Shown: one piece after another, positions 12,165-23,087 of the stretch | Layout: each line of letters opens with the position of its first letter | Numbering within the stretch: position 1 is the stretch's first letter | Source of the DNA: Adiantum capillus-veneris | Lineage: Eukaryota > Streptophyta > Polypodiopsida > Polypodiales > Pteridaceae | Direction: 5' to 3' | Length of the DNA: 64,000 nt | NCBI GenBank assembly: GCA_014529385.2 | Contig: CM043970.1 | Span: 66,485,496 to 66,549,495 of the forward strand | Position numbers and translations under genes: made by a program | The notes under the pieces: generated by a model | Databases searched by the model: none | Seen by the model: the letters and a program-made list of their open reading frames with translations, nothing else | What the model was told of the DNA's origin: nothing

Positions 12165-12660
12165 TGGTGGGTTTTATAACCTCACTCTTATCTTATTGCA
12201 TACATAGAGAGAACCACAAACATAATTTTCAATCCATGGGAAGAAGCTGACTCGACTAGTGCATGGAGGTTACAAGAGGGTGTCAATCTCTTGGAAAACA
12301 ACAGACAACTTGCATCTAACACAAGATACACTTAAATGACTTAAGTCATCAAAAAAACAAACAAAACATCACCGTTATAGCATCAAACAACATCCGAATG
12401 TTACGAAACTTCTAGGACAAGTATATAAGACTTAAACACACATGCTTATGGTCTCAAACCTCACTTTTGATGAAGTGCAAGAAACACAATTATTAACATC
12501 AGTGAGATTTTGACCTAGTCATTTTTTACCCCGTATATATCCAAATGCTTAGCAATGATGCCCCAATATGCAACCTATGCTTAATTTGTGATTTTCTAGC
12601 TTAAATTCCTATGTATGATGAAATTAGGCTGCATATTGGTGATGCCAAAAGCTATGATTT
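12165..12660 (-). repeat. Partial 5' LTR of the family E fragment
   Basis: Similar to the left halves of the LTRs at 20385 and 28642: shared blocks include CAATCCATGGGA, GCTGACTCGACTAGTGCAT and GATGAAATTAGGC. It ends after CCAAAAGCTATGA near 12660, where the other copies continue with GTGATGTGCTTACGTC. The rest is missing. Confidence 0.78.
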
Positions 12661-13660
12661 ACCATAATATGTCTCCTTAGTGAATTTATGCCCAATGATC
12701 TTTGGATTTATGAGCATAGGCTGTCGGGAAGCTTCTTTAATCACCCCATCACTTCCTTCTAGTAGAGGTGTAGCTACTAATCTCGCTTTCTTTGCAACTA
12801 TCTTGTACTTTGTCTCTACATGTGCTTCAACTGCTTTACCCAAGTCATCCTCAATATACATAAGTTCCTTGTATATGTCCAGCTCTTCATACATGTCCAT
12901 TGAGTGCACTTTAACAACTTTAGTTCCACTTTGTAACCTGTTTTTCTGATATCCTCAAGCTCTGACATAGTCTCAACAATAAGAAATCTCTTTGAAGATT
13001 CTTGAAATCACATCATCTAGTTCAAGCACATCACATCCCTGCACTTCACGCTAAATACTTGAAACATATTGTATCTCCCACTTAGGTAAATCATAAATTT
13101 TTTGTAATCTACTGAACCCTCGGATGTCAATCCCAAAAATCTTGAAGGGAAAGTTTCTCTTTGCGAGAACTTATGCTCACTTATACCACCATAGTCTCGC
13201 TTTATAGTGGCACCCCAAGAAAATCCTAAGAAAATCTTTGTTCTTTGAAATCTTTGTGTATCTTTGGCATTGGAAAATCATGTAAACTATCTTTGTTCTT
13301 GGCATGGTCAACACATACAATCAAAAATTGAACTGCCTTCGGCTCCAAACCTTCACATAAGCTGAGCCATCATCAAGCACCTTGGTTTCCATTCACACAA
13401 TTGTAATTTAGGGTTGTCCCAAAATCAGTGGTAGGAGGAATGCTCCTGTATAAAGAAGGTTTGCTCATCACAGACATCCCTAGTAACTACCTTGGAGTTT
13501 TCACGTGCATCGTGAATATTGCGTGGAAGCATGTTGGAAGCTCAAATCCGCCACCCATCAATAGGACACTTCCCATTCTGGTGCAAATTCTTTGCCATCA
13601 AATTCATTTCTGAGCCATGATCTATAAGGGCTAAGACTGGCTCCTCAATGTTGCCAAGCT
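12652..13660 (-). pseudogene. Gypsy retropepsin remnant and downstream linker
   Basis: The minus strand encodes VLALIDHGSEMNLMAKNL near 13640-13590, a retropepsin active-site region with DHGSE in place of DTGA/DSGA, followed by GKCPIDGW. A second fragment (12909-12652) reads VETKYKIVAKKARLVATPL and IIGHKFTKETY, which resembles the stretch between protease and RT in Ty3/gypsy elements. Stops and lost phase separate the two pieces. RT should follow but is cut off at 12652 by the neighbouring LTR. Confidence 0.65.
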
Positions 13661-15600
13661 TTACCACAGTTTAATCGTTACTCTTGCCCAATGATTCCTT
13701 GAAAAGTGACACTTGGGTATAGTTTCTTCTTCTTCCCCTTCATTAAAATGCATGTTTCGTACCTCAGGTACAATCGGGTTTGAAACCACCACAGGCTGCC
13801 AAATATTCTTCATAATCATCCAAAATTTCTTCAATTGTTGAACCACTTGGCTCATAACTAATTTTGGCTCTTGCTCACTCGATATCTATCACCTACTTTT
13901 GATAACATCAATGATCTGCTCATGGAACTTGAGCTTGGCAACTCCCAGAATATCCACCAATGTGAGCCGCACTTTACTATTCAGGATACGCTCTTCAAAA
14001 ACCTTCTTTAGATCTGTAGCCAATTCAATATCAGATTTAAGTTTATACGAGGGTCCCTTAGGCTTATCTTGCTTTTTGTCCTTTGGAGACTCCTCCATAA
14101 CCACTTTAGGAGAAGGCCCTTCCTCTTTCTTGTTGATGCTGGATCTTGTTGTCCTGTTTGACATCCTAGCAACCTCTTATCCCTTTTTTGCTTCTCTTCC
14201 ACCATAGCTTCATTGGCTTGAGCTTCAACAATATATGCATACACTGAAAGAGAATCTACTAGATCGGTCCATCCAGTAGTTTTTGGAATTGAATTTCCTA
14301 CCTGTGATAACTTCCCGTACGTTACCTTCCCTGCTTTTGCTGCCTTTAAAGCATACGGCCACAATTGGCCCTTTGCACATGTACCTTCAACATCTCCCTT
14401 ACCAAAAACCTGCAGCCCATATGCAGTTAATTCCATAGGAGCAACAATATGATGTATCTCTTCCACTAGCCTCTTCATGCCGCCCTTGCCAAATTTCAAG
14501 CGGAGCATCTCTCATGTTGCCCTAATATGAATCTTCCTCTCTTTCCAGAAAACCACATTCTTCTTGTGAGCTTCATCAAACTCACCACACTCTTTCACAT
14601 ACCTATGGTCTTCACTATCGCACCACATGCATCGATTATCCCAATTTTTATGTGGTGGCTGCTGCTACTTAGGTTTGGAAGTATATGCTTTTGCACTAAC
14701 CCTTCAAATTTAACAATTTTGAAATTTAAATTTAGCTCTTGAATACATTTTACTAGATTGTGAGAACAGGCTCCTCCACCTTGGGTACTATTGAGGGTGA
14801 TTTGTCTTTAATCTCTTCTTCAGCATCATCAATTACCTCGACCATGATCTACTTGTCAATTTGCTTCTGTCGTTTTACAATCATATTCACCGCTTCAATG
14901 ACTATTTTCCGATCCAATGTCAACCCCAATAATCCTGACGGTTCCTCCAATAATTGTACTAAATTCTTTTGAAGTCGTGGATCAACAACTTGAATAAACA
15001 ATTCCACATTCTGATCCTTCAAATAATGTTGTTATGCTGATGACAATTGATCAAACTTCTTTTCAAATTCTCATAACAGCTCTTGTGCAGATAAATTTTT
15101 ACTCTTCTTTTGCACCCACTTCATAAAACTCTATCTGGTCACCCTCTAAGAATCTTTGAGAAAATATTCCTCTTGCAACGCCTTCTTGAAGTCCTGCCAA
15201 TCTGGTCCTTGGGCCGCCTGGATTTCTTTAATTCGGGGCCCTAAGTGCTGGCACTACTATTAGATGAAATCCTTTCACTAAGTCCTGGTCTTCAATTCCA
15301 TTATCTTCCATAGACTGATCATAAAGATTGCAAAATTTTGAAATATTTTGGCCTTCAAACCAATGCAACTTCTCTGTAACACTTTATAGAGCTTTATAAA
15401 TCCGCTCTTGCAAATTATGTTGTTGTTGGGTAGTCTGTTGCTATTGCATGTATGCTGCAAACTACTACAGCAGTTGATGCATGTCTGCCTCTTGCGGTGT
15501 ATACATAGGTTTCAACTATTGTCCCACCGTGGCTCGGTTTTGCATCGGGTTCACCAGGTTGTCGGGAGGTATGGGTTTAAAACGTGAGCTAGTGCCGGGC
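12661..15600 (-). mobile_element. Degenerate Ty3/gypsy element (gag and protease remnant)
   Basis: Minus-strand fragments give, in order, a Gag region with zinc knuckle, a Gag-protease linker, a retropepsin and a post-protease linker, but no RT. No LTR is visible at either end. Many stops and frame changes show it is old. It is truncated on the left where it meets the family E LTR at 12660; the right limit near 15600 is where recognisable coding pattern ends. Confidence 0.7.
13889..15460 (-). pseudogene. Gypsy Gag remnant with zinc knuckle
   Basis: A zinc knuckle CMWCDSEDHRYVKEC (CX2CX4HX4C) is encoded on the minus strand at 14587-14631. Downstream (lower coordinates) are frames of 166 codons (14508-14008) and 91 codons (14164-13889). 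The latter reads GPSYKLKSDIELATDLKKV and ILGVAKLKFHEQIIDVIK, the kind of acidic linker that lies between zinc knuckle and protease in some Ty3/gypsy polyproteins. The two frames overlap in different phases, so there is at least one frameshift. Upstream Gag sequence is badly decayed. Confidence 0.68.
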
Positions 15601-16478
15601 TGTTGGCTATGGGAAAAGTAAGAGACGAGTTGTCGCGCCGCATGAAACAATAGTTATTAGTTACTTGGTAATGCTATCGATGCACAAACATTTCTTGAAA
15701 ACCGGTAACACTAATGAAATTTACGCACAATTATGAAGCAGTGCCATTAAAGACATCGTTAATTAATTCAAGTGATGGTTTAGGACTTTAAGCTCCATTT
15801 ACAGTTTTTCTTGGGCCGTTAACAGCTCCGTGATTCATCAAAAAGATTAACTAAACCTAATCTATCGTTGATGAACAAAAATCCTTCTGTGTCAATTGTC
15901 GTTTGCTTTACATCTTCGGTTATCCTCATTGACTCCCTTCTTTTATTGCTTACTCAGCTCGACTCCCTTCTTGCTTGCAAGCTCACTTGTTTCTTTTAAT
16001 GCAACTTTCCCTCCTTGCTTACTCAAGAGCGAGTCTCCTTCAAGTTTCTCAAGGGTTGAGAGCAAGAGAGCAAGAAACAGAACTCGTGTATGCCTTTGAT
16101 CTCCCTTCCCCCCTTCACAATACTTGCTTCCTCCTCTTGCTTTGGTTCAAGAACGAGAGTTCTCTCCTTCAAGCTTCTCAAGGGCCGAGAAAAAGAGAGC
16201 GAGAGAGAGAACTCTTGTATCTTTCCATTCCTGCCTTGCTCGTCCGAGAACGAGAGAGGGAGAGAGAGCATGTGTTTTTCTTATTTCAAGCACGAGAGAG
16301 TGGGATCTTGTGTCTTCCCCTTGCTTAAGCAACGTGAGAAAGAGCGAGTTCCTCCGTCTTGCTCATGCCACCTTCATGACATGGCTCCGAGATCCTCCTT
16401 ATTCTCAATACCCTCACAACCATACAATACCCTCTTTCTCACGTTTTCCCTCTATATAACACACTAATATTAGCTTCA
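15600..16478. other. Unassigned, partly purine-rich DNA
   Basis: No gene recognised. Between 16020 and 16330 there are several near copies of a block with CTTCAAG(T/C)TTCTCAAGGG followed by GAGAAAGAGAGCGAGAGA and ACTC(G/T)TGTAT, so it looks like a short decayed tandem repeat. Open frames here on both strands arise from the purine-rich composition. Confidence 0.5.
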
Positions 16479-16522
16479 CCCCCCCCCCCCCCCCCTAGCA
16501 ACGACGGCGACGTCGTTGCTAG
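16479..16522. repeat. 17-bp poly-C tract next to an 11-bp perfect hairpin
   Basis: A run of 17 C (16479-16495) is followed by the inverted repeat CTAGCAACGAC / GTCGTTGCTAG (16495-16505 and 16512-16522) with a GGCGAC loop. On the minus strand this is a hairpin followed by a 17-G tract. It could be a decayed transposon end or polypurine tract, but I cannot assign it. Confidence 0.8.
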
Positions 16523-16739
16523 GGAGCATAAACATCACTCCTTGATGATGTGGTAGGCGAGAGTTGACCGGCACAAAATCTTGCAAGAGTAGGGCCAAAC
16601 AGAGGCACCATGGTATGTTGATGCTTTTTTGTTTCATGAGCATGCTCATCCGAGCTATGCCTGCCCAACGCAAGTGCTTCTTGCTCCCCCCTCACTTTGC
16701 TTGCATTGCACTTGCACCTTAATTGCCTCATTGCACTTG

Positions 16740-17110
16740 CACTTGCAATAGTGCCTCATTGGGCGGGCGGTTCCCCTCAAGGGACATCACATTTGGCATA
16801 CATATCGACCAAAGCAACCTATGACTGACAATATCGTCGTGAATTCTACTACCTGTAACAAGGTCTTGAATAGTGCCGCATGTCCTCAAGATGTAAGTAT
16901 GGTGATTGTATTTGGCGGAAGGCATCCCCTTTGCACTCGATGAATATAGCCCAGATCTCCTTACCACAGCCATGTGGGGCATTCCTTGCAATCATTGCAT
17001 TCTAAGAGACATCATTCAGGACACAAAGCTCTTCAAAAACCTTATGTGCTTTTGTACAGGCACCACATTTAACATATTTAACTTCCAAAGCATGTGGGTC
17101 CATTAGCCAT
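16740..17110 (-). pseudogene. Pentatricopeptide-repeat (PPR) gene fragment
   Basis: Two adjacent minus-strand frames match consecutive PPR repeats. One (about 17105-16985) reads KYVKCGACTKAHKVFEEL and then S-stop-NAMIA, where PPR proteins have YAKCG..A..VFDEM and SWNAMI. The other (16991-16728) reads HHTYILRTCGTIQDLV and SRIHDDIVS, matching TYICILKACG..G..IH..I. The frames are offset and contain stops, so this is a broken fragment of about two to three repeats. PPR proteins bind organellar RNA. A retrocopy or element-carried fragment would explain its presence among transposons. Confidence 0.68.
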
Positions 17111-17349
17111 ATGGCATGCAACTTAACTCAATCATTGCCAAGTGCGGTATTGATTTTTGGCATTCCCCGATTGAAGCTCAAAATTTCCCAGATGGCACAA
17201 TGATCGAGCGGATGAGACTGGTACGGAACCAACCCCAGGTGAATCTTTAACGGGGCCAATATCTTGGCGACCAGGACTTCGATCACTAATCTGAAGAGAC
17301 CAACACGCTCCACCAAGTGAGCACTATAGACCCATGAGTTCATTTCATT

Positions 17350-18700
17350 TTTGTCTCCTCAACTGCAGGTGCCCAATCCGTTACGGATCTACAATTGACT
17401 CAAACTTCAATCTGCCATAAATTTTTCACCATAGCTCCAATCGACGAGCCGTAAAGACAACCCGGTAGAGCACTTCAAGCACTGCCATTCTAGATCATAA
17501 AGTCCCATGTGTGCTAACTTCAAGAATATCCCTTTTTAAAATAATTAAGGCATTTAAATCCGCATTTGGCATATAGTAATCATAAAACTAGCTTGGTATC
17601 AAGCCATGAACACTTATCATTCATCCGGTAAGCTTCAATTAATCATGATGTGCATTTTCCTAGTATCTTGCTTAGCATGGGAGCGGAGCTGCACGGCATT
17701 GTTCTCTTCATCTTGCTCATAATCATCATCCTTATATTTTTGGCTATCAATAAACTCAATGATACTTCGTTGACCAATGCCCTAGTGTACTATCCTTGTT
17801 TTTCTTTGAGTTTAGCCTGGATTGTCTTGATGAAGGTCTCAAGATCAGATACATTAAGAGTAAGATCCCCATTCTTATCCACAACCTGTACTAAATTGTG
17901 GTAGATATATTTCTAGGATATAGCCTCCTTTGTCGCTTGATGTGTTTTGAATAAATCCCTATAATCTAATCTATTAGGCCCCAACAATGTTTGGTAGCGA
18001 TCAAAATCCCTTAGAGCATCTTCCTTTGATTCTTGAATGATCCTATTTTCCTAGAGAAGTTTGTGAATTTTTTTTTCTATTGCTTCCTTATGCCTCTCTG
18101 TGCTACTGTTCTTGTATATTTATAGCCAGGTTTCTGGATGCCCAATTGATCTTCTCCTCCCTTAGCTTCTTCAACTCCTCTTGGGCTTGCTGAAGTTCTT
18201 TGCAGTGTTACACTCCCACTGGAGCTGGAGGTTTGAACCTCCATCATTTGACCAATGGCGTTTACTATCATGTTCCAGCCCAATTGAATGGCTACTGCAC
18301 AACCTTGAGTGATCACATCCGGATCCATGTTATCTGTTTCATAGTCTGTCACTAAAAATGCATAAAGGTAGCTCTATCTGATTTTTTTATCATCAGTGTT
18401 CTCTAAGAGACACTGTTTGGAACCTCTTTAGTCAATATAGCTTGACCATTTCCATAATATCGATCTTTGGTGCAGAGCTACTGCCTGAGGCTTGGTTAGC
18501 TTATGGAATTTTGGTGACTTCAGTTTTTTGGTTAGAATTGTTAGTGTGATCAATATGTGTGTGCGTTTCTCATTTGTGTTTCTCAGTGGTGGTCTTTGTA
18601 GTGATTGGTTTTTGAGTTCTTGCTTTAAATACCTTGATTAAATCCACTGTTCTGAGATTTTTAATAGTAGAACCAGTACCTGTGCCAGTAGCGAGGTGCT
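17350..18700. other. Unassigned region
   Basis: I see no recognisable domain. A 91-codon minus-strand frame (18352-18077) has no known motif. Composition and orientation of the neighbouring decayed ORFs suggest it belongs to the retroelement fragment to its right. Confidence 0.4.
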
Positions 18701-18706
18701 TCTCCC

Positions 18707-19832
18707 CTACCAACTCCTTGCCCTTGCCTTTGTCCTCAAAAGGTTTTGATGGGATTTCCTTTCTTTGTGCTTAGTTCGTTGTGACTTAGCTCTAGTGGAC
18801 CCAGTTTGGTCCTTTGTTTCCTTCTCCTTGCCCTTGCCTTTGTCATCAGAAGGTTTTGATCGGATTTCATTTCTTTGGGACTCAGTCCATTGTGAGTCAG
18901 ATCTATCGGTTCCAGTTTGGTCCTCATTAGATGAATCTAAAGTTATTTTATTTGCTCTAGAAGCATCCATCTTGTCCCAAACTGTGTTAATAACGATAGG
19001 TATAGCAGGTTGGATCACCCAATAGACAAACTGCCAAATGTACCAAGCTTTAAAGAGGCTTTTGGATTTATCCTTGACAGTTTGCTGCATGACATTACTG
19101 TACAAAAACTGTGCAATGTTGATATTAGCCTTTGCGTCCAATATTTTGGCTAGTAGCATTGCAAACAGCTTTTTGAGCAAATATGTGGGGTTGTTCTTTA
19201 GGTTGATGGTCTCAACAATAAACCTATACATAGTTGTATGTTCCAGTGCTGCCACTGGAATACCGTGAGTCCCATATTTTATCTTCTTTATGGCTTGATC
19301 ATCTTCTTTTAAATACTGACTAACTTCCTCATCAGTCAATGGTGTGGCTTTTTGGTCATTAGAGAGTTTGAAAATGTGGCCAGTTCACTAGCAATTAGTT
19401 TTAATGTGCAACCATGAATCACTACAGTAATTTTTCAGCTTTGTATGTAGCGAGCACTTGTTGCGTGATTTGTCCATCGAAAGGAAGTGCTGCGACTTCC
19501 CTAATAGTCTCTAAACCCCATAGTTTGAGAATTTTTTTCTTACTTTCTTGGCATACATACTTTGCTATCTTACTATGTGGTATGAGACCTAGCGACTCCT
19601 TAAGGCTCTTTGTATTCAGATCGTTCATCTTCTCCATGGATTCCTTCATATATTGTGACTTGGTCTTTCTACCCATAGACAACTCAGACAAAGAAGTATC
19701 GGTTGAATAAAACTTACCTGTTGATGATGTCGTGAATGAGTCGTTGAAGGAATAGTGTGGTGAGTTGGGTATGGTTATGGTTGAAGGAGTTTGGCTCTGT
19801 GAGGGCAAAACAAGTAGATGTGGGTTGGACAC
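18707..19832 (-). pseudogene. Accessory retroelement ORF, similar to the third ORF of element P
   Basis: Two frames (19832-19422, 136 codons; 19339-18707, 210 codons) follow each other on the minus strand with stops between. The second has TTMYRFIVETINLKNNP and ANINIAQFLYSNVMQQ. By eye these align with TLCRLYNQFLHVCNKRP and EVNYAQHIHEQVIAMH in the ORF at 43701 of element P, with similar spacing. The C-terminal 70 residues carry a two-fold repeat around SDSQWTESQRNE and KGKGKEKE. The function of this family is unknown; a domain of this type occurs in accessory ORFs of plant Athila/Tat-like elements. The homology is visual only. Confidence 0.45.
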
Positions 19833-19889
19833 ACACTCTCTACAGGTTGAGGAGAAAGAGGTGGAAATTATTCCCCATCATTTTACATG

Positions 19890-20320
19890 TTTGTTTCCAG
19901 ATATGCTAATGAATTTAGGAGCATCTTCTAGGTGTGGCTGGCCACCTTTTTTTCAAGTGCAAAAAGACATGAGATTCTTGTCTAGCTGAAAATATAGATT
20001 TACTTCACTTGACATCTTTTCTTCATTTTCACCAGTGATGTTGCACTTGATGTTCTCATGGTTTCTTTCTAAATTGACTGATTTTGTTGTGGTTGTGTCT
20101 TTGCACTAAACTTTTTGTGCATCTTCTTTGCTTTGACCATTTGTTTTAGTCAATGTTGACTCATTTGACTATGCTAATGCACTTTTTCATTGCAAGTATT
20201 GAGCCTTATCTACTTGTATTTGAGTAACTTTTGATCTTAATATATCCATTATACTTTTTGGTAGAATTTGTCATCTATCTCTTTGGAGGAGACTTTGGTG
20301 GTGACTAAACCCAATGTGCG
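19890..20320 (-). repeat. Segment shared with family E internal region
   Basis: Clearly similar to 23640-24050: for example TGAAAAT...TTTTCTTCATTTTCACCA and GTTGCACTTGAT are shared in register over about 400 bp. To its left the two copies diverge completely, with the accessory ORF here and other sequence in the full copy. So family E and this element share modules but are not simple copies of each other. Confidence 0.75.
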
Positions 20321-20384
20321 TGTGGAGATTATGATTTTGCTAAATTTTTGAATTTGATATGGATGCACCATTTAAATGTTATCC

Positions 20385-21382
20385 TATGGGATGCATGTCT
20401 AACCTCACCATTCTATCTTATTGCAGTTTTAGCGAGAACCACGATTAAATTGTCAATCCATGGGACAAAGCTGACTCGACTAGTGCATAGAGGCTCAAGA
20501 TGTTGTCAATCTCTCGAAAAATAGCTAACAACTTGCATCTAGCTCAAGCTACACTCAAGTGACTGAAATCACCAAAAGCCAATCGCTCATCGGCAAACGA
20601 ATCACATATGTTACAGCATCAAATGACATCCAAACGTGATGAAACTTCTAAGATATGTTTATAAGACCTAAGAACACATGCTTATGGTCTCAAACCCCAC
20701 TTTAGGTTAAGTTCCAAAATCGTGATTATTAACAACAATGGATTTTTGACCTAGTCTTTTTCGACCCAGAATGCATCTAAATTCTTAGCAATAATGTCCC
20801 AATACCCCGCCTATGCTTAGTTTTTGATTTGAAAGTGTAAATTCCTAGTTATGATGAAATTAGGCCGCGGGTCAGCGACGCCAAAAGCTACGAATTGCTG
20901 TGATGTGCTTACGTCAATGCATAGAGCTCTTACCTGCTGTTACAATGCAACAAACACGATAGGAATGTGACAACTGGGGAGGGAGTAGGAAGCGCGATAA
21001 GGAGAGGAGTGAGCACCATTAGCTCACGTTGTGTATTTCATTATCCAAAACTTAATAAAATCTTTACAAAGTTGGCTTTATACCTTAGCCAAGGTCTAAA
21101 ATATGTAATGTTCGGCGCCCAAGACCTTTGAGGCTCCACACTTATTGTATATGCAACCCAGGTACACTAAGTGACCTATGCTTTACATCTTGGAACTCTT
21201 ATTGAGCCCGTAACATGTTACAATTATCACAACGGCTAAATATGTCGAGCAATTACAATACGTGGCCATTTTGGAAAAATGTGAAAAGTGTGTAACTCCA
21301 ATCTTCATATTCATCTTCGATGTGCATTCATAAGGCTTCGATCTTTAGCAGCTACTGTTAATTGACGTCGAATCAGTTAACA
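20385..21382 (-). repeat. 3' LTR of family E element
   Basis: About 998 bp, co-linear with 28642-29157 joined to 47997-48462. On the plus strand its left edge is TATGGGATGCATGTC, where the other copy has TGTGGGACGCATGTC. Its right edge reads GTTAACA, so it begins TGTTAAC on the minus strand. The two LTRs differ at many sites, clearly more than the LTRs of element P. Confidence 0.82.
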
Positions 21383-22690
21383 TTCCCATGTTCCGATTTT
21401 AGCGCCCGTCCTTGGGCACTGTTGAAAAGTGTCGATGGAGGCTATGGAAGGATTTTGACTGGGTGTTGATGGGCTGATGGTCTTCATTTGTGGTTGAAAT
21501 TTTTGATGAGGTTCAATTTGTTGCAACATCTTGATTGGTCCAAATATGTCTGATGTGAGAGATGATGTTGAATTTGTCCGTTGTAATAGCATAATGATGG
21601 GGCTGCTATTTATTTATGAAAAGTATGTACAAGAGGAGTAAAATGATGAGGATCTAAATTAGGGTCTAATACCTAGATGACCAAAGGGAAAAAACCCAAT
21701 GGGAAAAAAGTGCCCTTGGGATACACGCATTATTGGAATACTTATTAGCATGGGAAATATTAATAAAATGCTCAAAATTATTTGGTGAAGACTCTATTAT
21801 CCGTTTGATTCTCTAAGTAGGCTTGTTGATAGGAGTCTTTGATGTTGTTGTAGGCCTCTGTTGGCTATCGGCATCTGGCTTTTGACTAGGAGCATTGGAA
21901 GACTTAGGAATACAAATCTCTTGATGACCTTTGTATCTCCTTTGTTGACTTTGTTGAGATCTAGGTCTTGTTAAGCTGTTGAGATCTTCATGCAGGTCTG
22001 GTGTAGTTGCAGTTGTCTTGTGGTTGACTGGTAGCCAAATCTTTGTATACCTTGTGTAAAATCCTTGTCCAAGGGGAAGATTCTTTGAGATCCGTCTTTT
22101 TTCTGTATCCTCTTGAAAGTTGTGGTAGACTTTAGCCTCTTTCAATATTGTTCTATTGTATACCTGCTTCTTAGTTATTCTAGGATATTGTCGAGGTTGA
22201 TACCTTGTGGGCCTTCTTTCTTGGGAGAGACTTGATGTTACTTCATATGCCCTAACCTGCGGTTTTGGGACCCATATCTATTTGTTACCTCTATAGTACT
22301 CTTGTTCCTTTAAGCTCCAGTGCGATGCTATCCATCCCATGTGTTTGTCTTTCTATGTTGATTTCCCGTCTTTAACCCAAACTGGATCATTGACTTTGAC
22401 TAAACTGCTTGGAACAAACACTAGCTTAACTTTTATTTGCTTTCTTGAGTACTTTGGCTGATATACCTTTGCTTTTTCGGGTGTCTCCATTGAGGTTTCA
22501 GTTGGGTCAGCAATTGACTTGAAGTTTTGAAAGCCTAACTTGCTTGAAGAAGCTGATCCATGAGGGTTCTTTGATGTAGAGGCATATGCTTTCACACCTT
22601 CTTTGCTAATCGGTGGAAGTTCCACTTTAGCTTTACCTTTGTCTGCACGATTTGTCTTTGATTCTAGTGTCTCCTACAACTTTGAATCTA
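21383..22690 (-). pseudogene. Family E internal region, 3' part, unassigned frames
   Basis: Minus-strand frames 22625-22353, 22145-21813 and 21592-21377 are rich in S, T, K, P and Q and have no motif I recognise. They follow the protease-like segment and precede the 3' LTR. They may be the tail of the gag-pro polyprotein or a small accessory ORF, broken by stops. Confidence 0.4.
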
Positions 22691-22719
22691 GCATTAATGG
22701 TACCTGTAAGTGTTGTTTG

Positions 22720-23040
22720 CTACCTCTTGGAGAAGAGAGTATTAGCATTTTATCTTTTTTGTAGGCCTTGTGTTGTTCTAACCACTGATGTCCAAGGATG
22801 ACATCTGCAAGCATTTCCTTTGAAGGCTTCACTTGAAACTTCACCTACTCTTCATGATTTTGGATGCTAAGGGTAGCAACCATTTCTTTTTTACTTGTAT
22901 GCAAACTTCACATTGTTTTGCTATCATGTTTTCATGGAGTGATTTGGAGGATCCTTTGGATGTTTTTTGAAACCATATTGTATTTTGCTTCTTTATCCAG
23001 TAGAGCATTGCAGCTGACACTTGCTCCTTTTGTACTACTG
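22720..23040 (-). pseudogene. Family E retropepsin-like domain, active site degraded
   Basis: Translated on the minus strand, the segment has VSCNALLDKEAKYNMVSKN, where retropepsins have ALLDSGA..N.(I/L)S, and about 60 codons later DVILGHQWLEQHKAY, matching the conserved ILG..WL.... end of the domain. The active-site Asp codon is at 22995-22997, but Ser-Gly are replaced by Lys-Glu. Stops lie between the two motifs. It is the last recognisable enzyme domain in family E. Confidence 0.6.
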
Positions 23041-23087
23041 ATAACTATAGCTATTCTCATTGTTGGTTCTATTGAAGATATTTGTAT

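Larger units (their letters stand above)
8951..12660 (-). mobile_element. Family E fragment: ORF start, leader, primer site and partial 5' LTR
   Basis: On the minus strand the order is partial LTR (12660 to 12165), primer site, ~3-kb leader with palindrome repeats, then the first ~200 bp of a gag-like ORF. It is co-linear with 25945-29157, the same part of the more complete family E copy, at obvious though imperfect identity. It is cut on the left by the 600-bp array at 8949 and on the right near 12660 by a different gypsy remnant. Confidence 0.8.
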
